DNA from: Rhodopirellula bahusiensis
GTDB lineage: Bacteria; Planctomycetota; Planctomycetia; Pirellulales; Pirellulaceae
Direction: 5' to 3'
Length of the DNA stretch: 64,000 nt
Assembly (NCBI RefSeq): GCF_002727185.1
Contig: NZ_NIZW01000011.1
Coordinates: 62,001 to 126,000, forward strand
Within the stretch, counting starts at the first letter, position 1; every line of letters begins with the position of its first letter. Of the stretch, positions 1-7,759 are shown piece by piece. Under the pieces are notes generated by a model that worked only from the letters and a program-made list of their open reading frames with translations, ran no database searches and was not told the DNA's origin. The position numbers were made by a program, and so were the translations under genes.

Positions 1-180
1 ATCTTCGAGAGATCAATGCACTCGGAATAGCGATCTTCTTCCTTGCGGTCGTTAATCGCCAGTCCGTGGGGAGCACTGCGATGGGAACTTGGTTCGGAAA
101 GACTTTGAGGTTGCAAAGTTGGTTCCGTGGTCGCGCAAAAAAAGCCGTGTCAGCGGTTGGCTGAACACGGCTTTTGGGAA
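1..180. other. Left chromosomal flank of the element
   Basis: This stretch is host chromosome that lay directly downstream of the tRNA-Arg gene before the element inserted. One forward frame stays open from base 3 to the stop at 162-164, but it runs through the tRNA terminator hairpin and has no start in the window. It could be the tail of a gene or chance. I call no gene here. Confidence 0.6.
137..174 (-). terminator. Original rho-independent terminator of tRNA-Arg
   Basis: Read on the minus strand, a GC-rich arm (GCCGTG, a bulged T, TCAGC), a five-base loop CAACC and the matching arm (GCTGACACGGC) are followed by seven T residues. It begins about seven bases past the end of the tRNA-derived repeat, so it was the natural terminator of the tRNA-Arg gene. 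The island now separates it by about 27 kb from the intact tRNA. Confidence 0.85.
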
Positions 181-223
181 GTACACCCCACTGGATTCGA
201 ACCAGTAACCTTCGGTTTCGTAG
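181..223. repeat. attL: left 43-bp direct repeat
   Basis: These 43 bases are identical to 27327-27369. They correspond to the tRNA-Arg(ACG) 3' part from the anticodon loop to the discriminator base, plus one flanking base. Identity stops sharply at 224. This is the expected product of a tyrosine recombinase crossing over in the tRNA anticodon region, with the duplicated 3' half left at the far end of the element. Confidence 0.93.
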
Positions 224-329
224 TGCTACGACGTTCTTCGAACGGCCTTCTGATCGGCTGGTGACTAGTGAATTACTTGGTTTTCGAAGCAGTCACCTGA
301 CCTTCACTCCGGCTTGCGAAGCCCAAAGT

Positions 330-358
330 GGGTACACAATTGACGGGTGTACCCAGGT
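330..358. repeat. Inverted repeat near left end, candidate integrase arm site
   Basis: GGGTACAC at 330-337 and GTGTACCC at 347-354 form a perfect 8-bp inverted repeat with a 9-base spacer. The right arm continues into TGTACCCAGGT (348-358), which recurs in inverted orientation at 27288-27298 close to attR. Matching arms near both ends of an integrative element are typical of recombinase or excisionase binding sites. That role is inferred. Confidence 0.5.
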
Positions 359-391
359 GCTCTTGGGGTGCCAGTGAACCTCGCGATTTGG

Positions 392-424
392 TGAATATTC
401 AGTCTAGCGAGCTTCTGAATAGAG
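392..424 (+). promoter_or_regulatory. Bipartite operator-like element, left copy
   Basis: TGAATATTCAGTC (392-404), nine unrelated bases and TCTGAATAGAG (414-424) recur with identical halves and identical spacing at 25602-25634. The first half contains the palindrome TGAATATTCA. It lies 220 bases before the first element gene. The rest of 224-643 holds no gene that I can support. Confidence 0.7.
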
Positions 425-643
425 ATCCACTTTTCTTCCTGGAAATTCTTTGCGTGGAATTGCCCCAGAAATCACGCGTTGCACGCAGTTAGTCAAACGG
501 TCGTGTAAGCAAATAACTCGAAGAATGACCGCCGTTCTGAATTGTCCGGCTAATTACGTCAGCTTCAAACAAATCGTTTTTCAAGTAGCCGCGTGGTTGC
601 TTGGCGATCTCTACAGGTGAGCTGACGCAACAAGGAATTTAGA

Positions 644-1372
644 ATGGGTACGAGCGAGAATGAACTAGCTTACTGTGTCGTCAGAGACATGCAGAGCCAA
701 GGTCACGAGTTCTTCGTGAACTCCGTGAACGAACCAACCGTCAACATCCAAAGCGACGGTTTTCAGCAGGACTGGCCCGCCAACTCAGAGCGGGTCAAGG
801 ATCTGATGATAGTTCTCTTCCATGAAGCGGAGGGGCGAATGCCGAGCAGGCAAGAACTGGGATTTGCGGAAGCGATGCTTCGGGAGGAGTGTAGGATCGG
901 CGGTCGTCGGCTCTCCCAAGCCGAGCAAACTGACCGAGACAGTGATCCAATTATTCAGGCTCTCCACGAGTTCACCAGTACTTTTGGCGAGTACAGCGGC
1001 AGAACCGAAGACTTGCTATCCAAGCTGAGGGAGCTTCATAGCAATCGCAGCAATGGTTTCGGTGCCCAGATTACGTACTTTGTGAATGTATTCGGACGAC
1101 GCCTAAGGCAGCTAACCCCATCGCTCCGAGGATACGGAATCGAAGTGAGCGTGACTCATCGAGAAGACGGGAGCTACTGCATCACGAAAAAGCTTGCGAC
1201 TTTTCAGCTGGAGGCAACTGACGGATCAGAAACACTGCCGTCAGCTTCTAACTCCCGACAGGGAAGAGACTTGCCACCGACTGACGGCACTGATGGCAAT
1301 ATTCGGATCGAGCCAACCCGAACGAATGAATGTGACTCTGATGATTGCAGCGTGAAAGGAGGTTCAGAATGA
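644..1372 (+). CDS. Hypothetical protein at head of replication module
   Basis: I do not recognise this 242-aa soluble protein. No signal peptide, membrane segment or catalytic motif is visible. The C-terminal third (about residues 185-240) is hydrophilic and rich in Asp, Thr and Ser, so probably disordered. An AAGGA sequence seven bases upstream supports the ATG. Its stop overlaps the start of the next gene in an ATGA arrangement, so it is likely translated together with the clamp-loader-like ATPase and may work with it. It is the first gene after the left attachment site and the bipartite element. Confidence 0.75.
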   Translation: MGTSENELAYCVVRDMQSQGHEFFVNSVNEPTVNIQSDGFQQDWPANSERVKDLMIVLFHEAEGRMPSRQELGFAEAMLREECRIGGRRLSQAEQTDRDSDPIIQALHEFTSTFGEYSGRTEDLLSKLRELHSNRSNGFGAQITYFVNVFGRRLRQLTPSLRGYGIEVSVTHREDGSYCITKKLATFQLEATDGSETLPSASNSRQGRDLPPTDGTDGNIRIEPTRTNECDSDDCSVKGGSE

Positions 1373-2181
1373 GTGCTCGACTAGCCCCAGGAGCCATCGG
1401 GAAATGGTTTCCAACCAAATGGTCTGAAATTGTGGGAAACCACGAAATAAAAGATCATTGGAGAAACATGATTCAGAGAGGCCCAATGAATACTGTGATT
1501 TCCGGACCCAATGGTACGGCCAAGACGCGAATGTGCCAACTTGGTTTGAGGTCGATGCTTTGTAAGCATCGGATTGATGACCTCGATCCATGCGGACAAT
1601 GCGACACCTGTCGGAACTCAAGTGGGAGAATGGCAAGCCTAAGTGGAATCTTTGTTGCGATTCACGACGCGGCATGCTGTGTTCACATGATCGACTGTGA
1701 CACGGTCACGCCTGGTGAACTCCGACAGCTGAGTAGGGACAGTAGCATTGAAGACCCCAAGACGATCGTGTACCTCGATGAGATCGATGCGTTGGTTCGA
1801 CGTGAGGCGTTTAATGAGATCAAAAATGCTTGCGATCAGAGCCCCGCATCTTGGATTGGAACGGCAGTCTCCCTGAAACCCAAAAAGGTAAAGGGACGGC
1901 GGCAGCCAATTGTTCATTGGCCTCCAGAGATGAATCGAAGATTTAGCAGACGAATAGGGACGGTATTGCCAAACGAGGTCAATCTTCAAGCCTGGATACA
2001 TGAACGTTGTCGGGAATGGGAAATCAATCTCGAGAATGAACAAGTGGTCCTGGACATGGTGCGTAGATCAAAGTCACGGGTGCGGCACGTTCTGGAAATG
2101 CTTGCCATTGGTGCATCCAACCCTGGTCGAACCCTCACGGATAGCGACATCCGAAGTTTCAATTTCGTGAACCCAGACTGA
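1369..2181 (+). CDS. Clamp-loader-like AAA+ ATPase (DnaX/HolB type)
   Basis: This 270-aa protein resembles a shortened bacterial clamp-loader subunit. It has a P-loop variant GPNGTAKT (about residues 46-53), a zinc-knuckle-like CGQCDTC (about 75-81), and a Walker B IVYLDEID (about 132-139), followed by what looks like a small lid domain. The family loads sliding clamps onto primed DNA. The ATG at 1369 has AAAGGAGG eight bases upstream, the strongest ribosome site in this part of the island. It overlaps the preceding gene and is followed by a strong terminator. The first P-loop Lys and Thr are present, so ATP binding is plausible. Clamp loading for element replication is inferred. Confidence 0.8.
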   Translation: MSARLAPGAIGKWFPTKWSEIVGNHEIKDHWRNMIQRGPMNTVISGPNGTAKTRMCQLGLRSMLCKHRIDDLDPCGQCDTCRNSSGRMASLSGIFVAIHDAACCVHMIDCDTVTPGELRQLSRDSSIEDPKTIVYLDEIDALVRREAFNEIKNACDQSPASWIGTAVSLKPKKVKGRRQPIVHWPPEMNRRFSRRIGTVLPNEVNLQAWIHERCREWEINLENEQVVLDMVRRSKSRVRHVLEMLAIGASNPGRTLTDSDIRSFNFVNPD

Positions 2182-2220
2182 ATGCCAGTTCATTCCGAAA
2201 AGCTCGCTTAGTAGAACGCA

Positions 2221-2256
2221 AACCCCTTTCAGTCCCAACGACTGGAGGGGGTTTTT
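2221..2256 (+). terminator. Rho-independent terminator
   Basis: A 14-bp stem (arms 2221-2234 and 2240-2253, including G-U pairs) with loop CCAAC ends in a T-run. It closes the two-gene operon 644-2181 and separates it from the primase-polymerase. Confidence 0.85.
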
Positions 2257-2258
2257 GT

Positions 2259-2560
2259 TGGAATGAACCCAAACAAGAGAAGGAAACCAAACAATAGTAA
2301 TAAAAACATCGGAGACCGGTGCCGATCCAACGCCGTTGGAAAAAAAGACTTGGTGCCACCATGCGTGTGCGAGTTTCGACTCACCCCCAAAGCAGAAGCG
2401 AAATTAGAAAAAGAAAAGTCAGAAGAGATGAAGCAAGAACCAAAAGCATTTTCAGATTCAGAACATTTTCAGTCAAAAACAATCAGTAATTCACAGGGAT
2501 TTAGAAGTAGATCACAGAACCAACATGACAACTACAACTACCAAAACTAAAGAGAGAACA
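2259..2560. other. A-rich, strand-asymmetric tract before the primase
   Basis: About 300 bases lie between the terminator and the primase start. The plus strand is strongly A/purine-rich, with many AAA runs, unlike neighbouring DNA. A small hairpin CCAAC-GCC-GTTGG lies near 2327-2339. A 95-codon frame (2263-2550) spans it, but its predicted product is low-complexity Lys/Asn/Ser sequence with no ribosome site, so I do not call it. The tract could be a replication origin or a leader. Neither can be shown here. Confidence 0.4.
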
Positions 2561-3496
2561 ATGAACATCAAGCATCATTTTCAAGTGGACAACATTCCTG
2601 ACTCCATGCGGGAGTACGACCAATGGGTTTGTTGGAAATACTACTCGGACAAAAACAATGGGCGAGATCGAAGACGAAAGGTGCCGTTGAACCCTCGAAC
2701 AGGACGCTTCGCGAAGGTGACCGATGGGAACACCTGGACCAGTCTGGATCAGGCCGTGGAATCAGCCATCGAAAATCCCCTGCACTGTCACGGAATTGGA
2801 TTCGTATTCACCGAAGACGATCCTTTCGTCGGAGTGGATCTAGACGATTGCCGGAATCCTGTAACGGGACACCTCTATCCATGGGGCCAGGAAGTCGTCG
2901 ACCGGCTTGGTTCCTACGCGGAGGTCTCACCTTCTGAAACAGGCCTGAAAGCAATCGTAACTTCGGATGCCCTGATCCCAAGTCGGCGGAGGTCCAATCC
3001 TGGTTTGGAGGTCTACCGTTCGTCCCGATTCTTCACGATCACTGGCGATATTGCGGGCGTCCATTCGGAGACGAGCGATGCAACCGATGCACTCAGATGG
3101 ATTCACCAGCGATACTTTCCTGATCCTGTTCCCAGCACTGCCGATGAATTTCCTGAATCAAAATCCATGGTGGCCCGGGACGAGCAGGTAGTGAACAAGG
3201 CTTTGTCGGCCCGAAACGGATCGAAGTTCCGGGGGCTTTGGAATGGAGAAGCCCAAGCGAACGAGGGCAACCAAAGCGAAGCAGACCTCAGCCTCTGTCG
3301 GCTCCTGGCGTTTTGGTGTGGTCCCTGTCATCAGCAGGTTGACCGCTTGTTCCGTCAGAGTGGGCTCTTTCGGTCCAAGTGGGATGAGAAGCACTACAGT
3401 TCAGGAGCAACGTACGGAATGGAGACCATCCGGAAAGCGATTCTCGCCCAAGGGAATGTGTTCTACCGATGGCCTGTTCACGCCCGTAGCCAATGA
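2561..3496 (+). CDS. Primase-polymerase N-terminal-type protein (NrS-1-like)
   Basis: This 311-aa protein has the order typical of phage and plasmid primase-polymerases: YDQWVCWKY near the N-terminus, KVPLNPRTG, then GIGFVF and DPFVGVDLDDC, the metal-binding acidic cluster of the archaeo-eukaryotic primase fold (about residues 83-100). A second module follows: SEADLSLCRLLAFWCG and DRLFRQSGL, usually found before a helicase domain. The helicase is absent, so the protein is short for the family. The ATG at 2561 follows AGAGAG. An in-frame ATG 36 bases upstream lacks a ribosome site. It probably primes element DNA replication and would need a helicase from the host. Confidence 0.82.
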   Translation: MNIKHHFQVDNIPDSMREYDQWVCWKYYSDKNNGRDRRRKVPLNPRTGRFAKVTDGNTWTSLDQAVESAIENPLHCHGIGFVFTEDDPFVGVDLDDCRNPVTGHLYPWGQEVVDRLGSYAEVSPSETGLKAIVTSDALIPSRRRSNPGLEVYRSSRFFTITGDIAGVHSETSDATDALRWIHQRYFPDPVPSTADEFPESKSMVARDEQVVNKALSARNGSKFRGLWNGEAQANEGNQSEADLSLCRLLAFWCGPCHQQVDRLFRQSGLFRSKWDEKHYSSGATYGMETIRKAILAQGNVFYRWPVHARSQ

Positions 3497-3542
3497 AGTG
3501 CCACCCAAGACCAAGAACTCACTCAACGAATGCGAGTCCAAG

Positions 3543-3743
3543 ATGACAACCAACTCAGGCAGGCAGGCCAGTGCACCGACCAAAACGAAATACCTCCACA
3601 TCGAAGTGCCGGAAGAACTATTCAAGCAAGCAAAAATCCAGGCACTTCAATCTGGATTGACGTGGACGAAATACGTTTGCCGTGTTCTGGAATTGGCAAT
3701 CAAGCAACCTGACCCTCAGCATAGGAAGACACAAGCACCATGA
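3543..3743 (+). CDS. Ribbon-helix-helix DNA-binding protein
   Basis: This 66-aa protein has a basic N-terminal tail, then YLHIEVPEELFKQAKIQAL and a second amphipathic helix. This matches the beta-alpha-alpha pattern of Arc/MetJ-type repressors. Such proteins bind operators as dimers and often control plasmid replication or partition genes. The ATG at 3543 is chosen because any longer in-frame start lies inside the primase gene. Its stop overlaps the next start (ATGA). It probably regulates the replication module, but the operator is unknown. Confidence 0.65.
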   Translation: MTTNSGRQASAPTKTKYLHIEVPEELFKQAKIQALQSGLTWTKYVCRVLELAIKQPDPQHRKTQAP

Positions 3744-4126
3744 CTCACCCAAATTTCACAGTCCACAAGGGCTACAAGCCTGATCCGGAGAACTTAGCAT
3801 CGCCTGTAGTGGAGAGGGCAGCAGCCTTCCTCGGTGAATATCCAACAAGCCTCATCTACCTGAATCCCATTTGCACGATCGTCGCCGATGAACCCAGTCA
3901 AGCGTTTTTCACTGCAGTGATGAAATGGCAGTCCCAGTGGTGCCAACAAGCATCGTCATTTATCGGTCGTAGCTCACGTAGAAAAGTAAGAGACTACATT
4001 TCTGATCGAGGCCGGATGTCGAAACGTAATCGCTTCTATGAACGTGCTTTTTCATTCACCGGGATTCTGTACCACGAAGGAAGGGATATTCCACCCCATC
4101 GGTGGAAAGAGCTGGAAACCAAATGA
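3740..4126 (+). CDS. Hypothetical protein coupled to the RHH gene
   Basis: I do not recognise this 128-aa protein. It is soluble, with a cluster of Arg and Lys near residues 78-95 and aromatic residues in its last third. It starts inside the stop of the ribbon-helix-helix gene (ATGA overlap), so the two are probably translated as a pair. A partner role in replication control is possible but is inference only. The 147 bases after it hold no gene. Confidence 0.6.
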   Translation: MTHPNFTVHKGYKPDPENLASPVVERAAAFLGEYPTSLIYLNPICTIVADEPSQAFFTAVMKWQSQWCQQASSFIGRSSRRKVRDYISDRGRMSKRNRFYERAFSFTGILYHEGRDIPPHRWKELETK

Positions 4127-4273
4127 GCCGTTTTCACGGAATGCCTCGGAGGAAAAGGCGAACAGACAATTCGAGTTGAATAACCGGTTCGCGTACTATC
4201 CCTCCCCCTGATTGAGGCGGACAAAAAAACAAGGTACAACTCTCTTTGTGGTTTCACAACGGGAGTGGTGCGG

Positions 4274-5875
4274 ATGGCGAAAAAGCGGGTTTTGGTTCAG
4301 TGGATTGGGCATAGCGACCTACGGGCATTAGCCGCCGCTTCGTCTGCATCCCGTTCGAAGAAGATCCTGGAGGCAATCCGTTCTGGACCATCGGAGTCCG
4401 GTGATCTTGGGCCGACGAAGACCCTGCTTAACCTGCAGAAGTTTGACGAGGTTCGACTTCTCACGAACTACACTCCCGAAATCAACAAGTGGTTTGCATC
4501 CTGGGCCGGGCAATCACCCGTGATGGTGGAGGTCAATCTCCAAAAGCCCACGGACTACGAAGCTATCTACCGGATCGTAGATACGGAACTCTCGAGACTT
4601 CGCTCCCGGAACGCCAGTGACATTGAACTCTGCCTTCACCTGAGTCCTGGAACCCCAGCGATGGCGGCAACGTGGTTGCTGCTTGGGAAGACCCGTTACC
4701 CTGCCGTTTTCTACGAAACGTCACGAGATGGGAAAGCCTGGGTCAGTGACATCCCCTTTGACCTGATCGACATCATTCCTGAAGTTCTACGGAATCCAGA
4801 CGCTCACCTTCAGCACCTTGCATCGGAGGCACCGTCTGAAGTTCAAGGCTTTGAAGATATCGTGGGAGACAGTCGGGCAATCCGTGATGCAGTAGGACGG
4901 GCTAAGCGAGCAGCCATGAGAAGTGTCTCTGTTCTACTTCTGGGTGAGAGTGGAACCGGGAAAGAAATGTTTGCCAACGCGATTTGGAAATCGAGTCCAA
5001 GAAGAGACAAGCCATTTCGGCCAGTAAACTGTGCGGCACTTTCGAAGTCACTTCTGGAATCCGAACTCTTCGGACACAAAAAGGGATCTTTCACCGGAGC
5101 GGATCGTGACCGTGCAGGTGCCTTTGAGGCCGTCGATGGTGGAACCCTCTTCCTGGACGAAGTTGGTGAATGTGATCTGGAAACTCAGGCGAAGCTACTC
5201 CGGGTTTTACAGCCTGTCACAGAACAGGGAGCCTCGATCCGAAAAGTCTGTCGACTCGGAGAAGAGAGAGAACGGACCGTGGATGTTCGGATCATCGCGG
5301 CAACCAACAGAGATCTCAGAGAAAGCATCCGGGAAGGCAGTTTCCGCGAAGACCTCTATTATCGGCTAGCCGCTGTCACAGTGACTTTGCCACCCCTGAG
5401 AGACCGGAAGACTGACATTCCGAAACTCGCTGAAAGAATGCTGGGTCAGCTCAATCAGCAATTCAGCCTGGAAGAACCGGACTATGAACACAAATCATTT
5501 TCTGCCACCGCAATTGCATTTGTGAAAAACCATCACTGGCCCGGGAATGTCAGACAGCTTTACAACGTCCTGGTTCAAGCTGCCGTGTTTTCTGACGGAA
5601 AATCACTGGGGCGAAAAGAGATTGCTGCTGCACTGGGAGAAATGCCAGACATGACTGAAAGCTCTGATGAACTTTCACTACGGGAAATCGGTGACGGCTT
5701 TGACCTCGAAGGACACCTGAACTCATTGCAAAGCCTGTACTTACGACGGGCGATGGAGGAATCAGGAGGTGTGAAAGCGAAGGCCGCAAGGCTATTGGGA
5801 ATGAAGAACTATCAGACACTCGATGCTCAGCTCAAACGGCTGAACGTGACCGGAAACTGGGAGTCGAAATCGTGA
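4274..5875 (+). CDS. RtcR-like CARF-domain sigma-54 activator
   Basis: This 533-aa protein combines an N-terminal CARF-type Rossmann fold (about 1-185; signature [10 protein letters not shown] at 121-130) with a sigma-54 AAA+ domain (192 to about 430): Walker A GESGTGKE 224-231, GSFTGA loop 271-276, Walker B TLFLDE 291-296. A Fis-type helix-turn-helix closes the protein. GSFTGA contacts sigma-54, with Ser for the usual Ala. RtcR, the known relative, is switched on by an RNA-derived ligand bound to CARF. CARF domains elsewhere bind cyclic oligonucleotides. The ATG at 4274 follows GGGAG, while two GTG codons lie just upstream. A sigma-54 promoter starts 26 bases after the stop, so this is probably its local regulator. 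Confidence 0.9.
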   Translation: MAKKRVLVQWIGHSDLRALAAASSASRSKKILEAIRSGPSESGDLGPTKTLLNLQKFDEVRLLTNYTPEINKWFASWAGQSPVMVEVNLQKPTDYEAIYRIVDTELSRLRSRNASDIELCLHLSPGTPAMAATWLLLGKTRYPAVFYETSRDGKAWVSDIPFDLIDIIPEVLRNPDAHLQHLASEAPSEVQGFEDIVGDSRAIRDAVGRAKRAAMRSVSVLLLGESGTGKEMFANAIWKSSPRRDKPFRPVNCAALSKSLLESELFGHKKGSFTGADRDRAGAFEAVDGGTLFLDEVGECDLETQAKLLRVLQPVTEQGASIRKVCRLGEERERTVDVRIIAATNRDLRESIREGSFREDLYYRLAAVTVTLPPLRDRKTDIPKLAERMLGQLNQQFSLEEPDYEHKSFSATAIAFVKNHHWPGNVRQLYNVLVQAAVFSDGKSLGRKEIAAALGEMPDMTESSDELSLREIGDGFDLEGHLNSLQSLYLRRAMEESGGVKAKAARLLGMKNYQTLDAQLKRLNVTGNWESKS

Positions 5876-5900
5876 ATCCAGCAAACAGGCAACCGCCCAT

Positions 5901-5916
5901 TGGCACTCGGCGTGCT
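5901..5916 (+). promoter_or_regulatory. Sigma-54 promoter of the defence locus
   Basis: TGGCAC at 5901-5906 and GTGC at 5912-5915 match the -24/-12 consensus with the required 10 bases between GG and GC. One conserved base differs (G for the first T of TTGC). Transcription would begin near 5927, about 28 bases before the hsdR-type ATG. One-mismatch matches arise by chance about twice per strand in 64 kb (my estimate). The weight comes from its place between a sigma-54 activator and the next gene. Confidence 0.75.
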
Positions 5917-5954
5917 TTGGTCACGCCACCATGCAAGCAGACCCAAGCATTCTC

Positions 5955-6032
5955 ATGAAATCAATCAACTTTGAATATCTCCGGCCGACATGGCCAGAGC
6001 TGGCGGGCTTGGGTGGATTTGCAGATGCGTAG
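5955..6032 (+). pseudogene. hsdR: hsdR remnant (N-terminal 25 codons)
   Basis: The 25-residue product begins MKSINFEYLRPTWPELAGL and ends at a TAG. This resembles the extreme N-terminus of type I restriction HsdR subunits with a DUF4145 domain, where INFE(Y/F)LRPxWPEL is characteristic. Everything after residue 25 of the usual thousand or so is gone. The start sits about 28 bases after the predicted sigma-54 start point, as expected for the first gene of that transcription unit. It was probably left by a deletion between hsdR and hsdS. Confidence 0.7.
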
Positions 6033-6477
6033 ATTACTCCCTGCACTAACCGCACGCGAAGAAAGACTGATCAGCAAGAAATTCTTGTTCGACAATAGGT
6101 ACGTCCTCTACAGCAAAATCCGACCGTATCTTCGTAAAGTTGCATTGCCGGACTTCACTGGGCTCTGCAGTGCCGATGTCTATCCCGTTCGCCCCGTCGA
6201 ACAGAGAGCCACGAGAGAGTTCCTCTTTTCACTCCTCATCTCTGAAGCATTTCTAGCGTATACGGCGTCTCTTCCATCACGAGCCAGCATTCCTAAGCTC
6301 AATCGAAAAGAACTAGCCGCATACAGCTTTTGCTTGCCTCCGATAGAACTGCAAAAGAGGTACACCAGGATCTTACAGGCTCACGCGAACAAAACCAAAA
6401 CCTTCAATGATGCAGCTTTTCAGGCTGGACAGCTTTTTGACTCACTGGTCCAGCGTGCGTTCAAGGGAGAACTATGA
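6025..6477 (+). pseudogene. hsdS: hsdS remnant (C-terminal specificity-subunit fragment)
   Basis: This 150-aa open frame matches the distal part of a type I specificity subunit: FLFDNRYVLYSKIRPYLRKV, then LPSRASIPKLNRKELAAYSF, and a C-terminal coiled-coil-like segment ending in LVQRAFKGEL. Full HsdS proteins are about 400-450 aa with two target-recognition domains, so only the second half remains. An in-frame ATG at 6025 overlaps the hsdR-remnant stop, so it could still be translated. Its stop overlaps the next ATG, passing ribosomes to the 380-aa gene. DNA methylation is not expected because hsdM is absent. Confidence 0.8.
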
Positions 6478-7616
6478 ATCCTACAACCGAATCAGTAGTG
6501 TTACTTTGGTCTGTTCCATGCTTTGATCGACTTCAAGACAATCCGTTTCCGGTTTACAACCGAACATTCAAACTCGATTGGTCTGAGCTTAGCGAAGAAG
6601 CAACGCGAGAGATTCTGGAAATTCTTGATGCCGAGAAGCCAATGCGTCCATCGCCATCTGGATTCGACACGGCAGTGATTTCGTTCGAGCGATCGAAGCG
6701 GGAGCCGGACAACCGGATGCTCAAGTATCGGAAGCATTTCAAGGAAGTTGACGAGCGGCAACTTGAAGAATCGTTCAACAATGACCTTGAAACAATTAGG
6801 CGATTCACCTTTGTCAATTTGAATCGCGAGTATTTCGAGACGGAGGATGGTGAAGAGATAACGCACTATGACATGATTCGACATGTCTCTGGCCAAGATA
6901 AGCCCGTCATTGTTGGTGATGTCGAATGCATGCGGAGAATCGGTGTCATCCCAGCCAAGAATGACTGTGGTTGGTCATCCAAGAAGGCAAATACGGTGGC
7001 CCAATTCCTTGATGTTGTCGTGAGAATTGCGAACAGTCGCTGGAACTCCAGTGGTCACTCAATCACATTTGAGATTCCACGAGATGGGGATTCGTCGAAG
7101 TACCCATCCTCAGAAAGCCGAAAGCTTCTGGCTGCTGCTTTTCCAGATGATGAAGAAACCATGTCGGTGCTGTCGTACTTTCGCCAACTGCACGCGGGCG
7201 ACAATCTGCTAGTGCGTGCCTGTCAGTGCTACACCGAAACAGTGTCCGATGAGCGAAAAGCTTTCTGGGTCAACGAACGCAGGTCCACCTTCGAGAAAAT
7301 CGTGGATTCTCCTCCAAGACCTTTCAACACGATTCACAATCGACGCAAAATTCTTCAAATGTTCATGTACGGTGGAGGCCTGCTTCACGCAGATTCAAGA
7401 CACGGCGACGAAAAGAAGTTGAACGAGTTTTTGGAAGCGAACGGTCCAACTCATTCCATCGCCATCTTCAATTCGTGCCTCCATGACTTTCTTCGTATCG
7501 CGGCGTCCGTCCACAACGTGATCAAGCCCGACTTTTACCACTGGATCAACGAGCAAGGGCTGGACAGACCTACTCGAACCAACATTCGTGAAATGTTTAC
7601 GAGGCTCGAGGACTGA
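6474..7616 (+). CDS. Unrecognised 380-aa protein in CARF/CBASS locus
   Basis: I do not recognise this protein. It is soluble, without a signal peptide or clear membrane segment. The N-terminal half is charged, with an acidic stretch ending FETEDGEE near residue 125. The middle has FLDVVVRIANSRWNSSGHSITFEIP, and the C-terminal 100 residues look helical. No nucleotide-binding motif or nuclease signature is obvious. The start overlaps the hsdS-remnant stop (ATGA), so expression depends on the sigma-54 transcription unit. It may have been an accessory gene of the lost restriction locus or a component of the CARF-regulated response. Confidence 0.8.
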   Translation: MNPTTESVVLLWSVPCFDRLQDNPFPVYNRTFKLDWSELSEEATREILEILDAEKPMRPSPSGFDTAVISFERSKREPDNRMLKYRKHFKEVDERQLEESFNNDLETIRRFTFVNLNREYFETEDGEEITHYDMIRHVSGQDKPVIVGDVECMRRIGVIPAKNDCGWSSKKANTVAQFLDVVVRIANSRWNSSGHSITFEIPRDGDSSKYPSSESRKLLAAAFPDDEETMSVLSYFRQLHAGDNLLVRACQCYTETVSDERKAFWVNERRSTFEKIVDSPPRPFNTIHNRRKILQMFMYGGGLLHADSRHGDEKKLNEFLEANGPTHSIAIFNSCLHDFLRIAASVHNVIKPDFYHWINEQGLDRPTRTNIREMFTRLED

Positions 7617-7759
7617 ACAAGACTCGCTTAGGAAGGCCGCAAAATAGACCTTCTTGCCCTCTCTTGATTCGGGACAACGGCTGTGACCAGGCGTGTCACC
7701 CGACACCGGATAATCTCCCGCTTTCGCAACAGATTCCACAATCCAGCAGCTGATCTTCA
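7617..7759. other. Non-coding gap before the patatin gene
   Basis: These 143 bases hold no credible gene. A small inverted repeat (GAAGG, 12 bases, CCTTC) lies near 7633-7654. No sigma-54 or convincing sigma-70 promoter was seen, so the patatin and CD-NTase genes may be read through from upstream or from an unrecognised promoter. Confidence 0.4.

Noticed and set aside
2263-2550. 95-codon forward frame before the primase
   Set aside because: Low-complexity Lys/Asn/Ser product, no ribosome site, and it overlaps the upstream part of the primase frame. Better explained by the A-rich tract.
3243-3542. Longer N-terminal form of the ribbon-helix-helix protein
   Set aside because: The extension lies wholly inside the primase-polymerase gene in another frame and gives a sequence unlike any DNA-binding protein.
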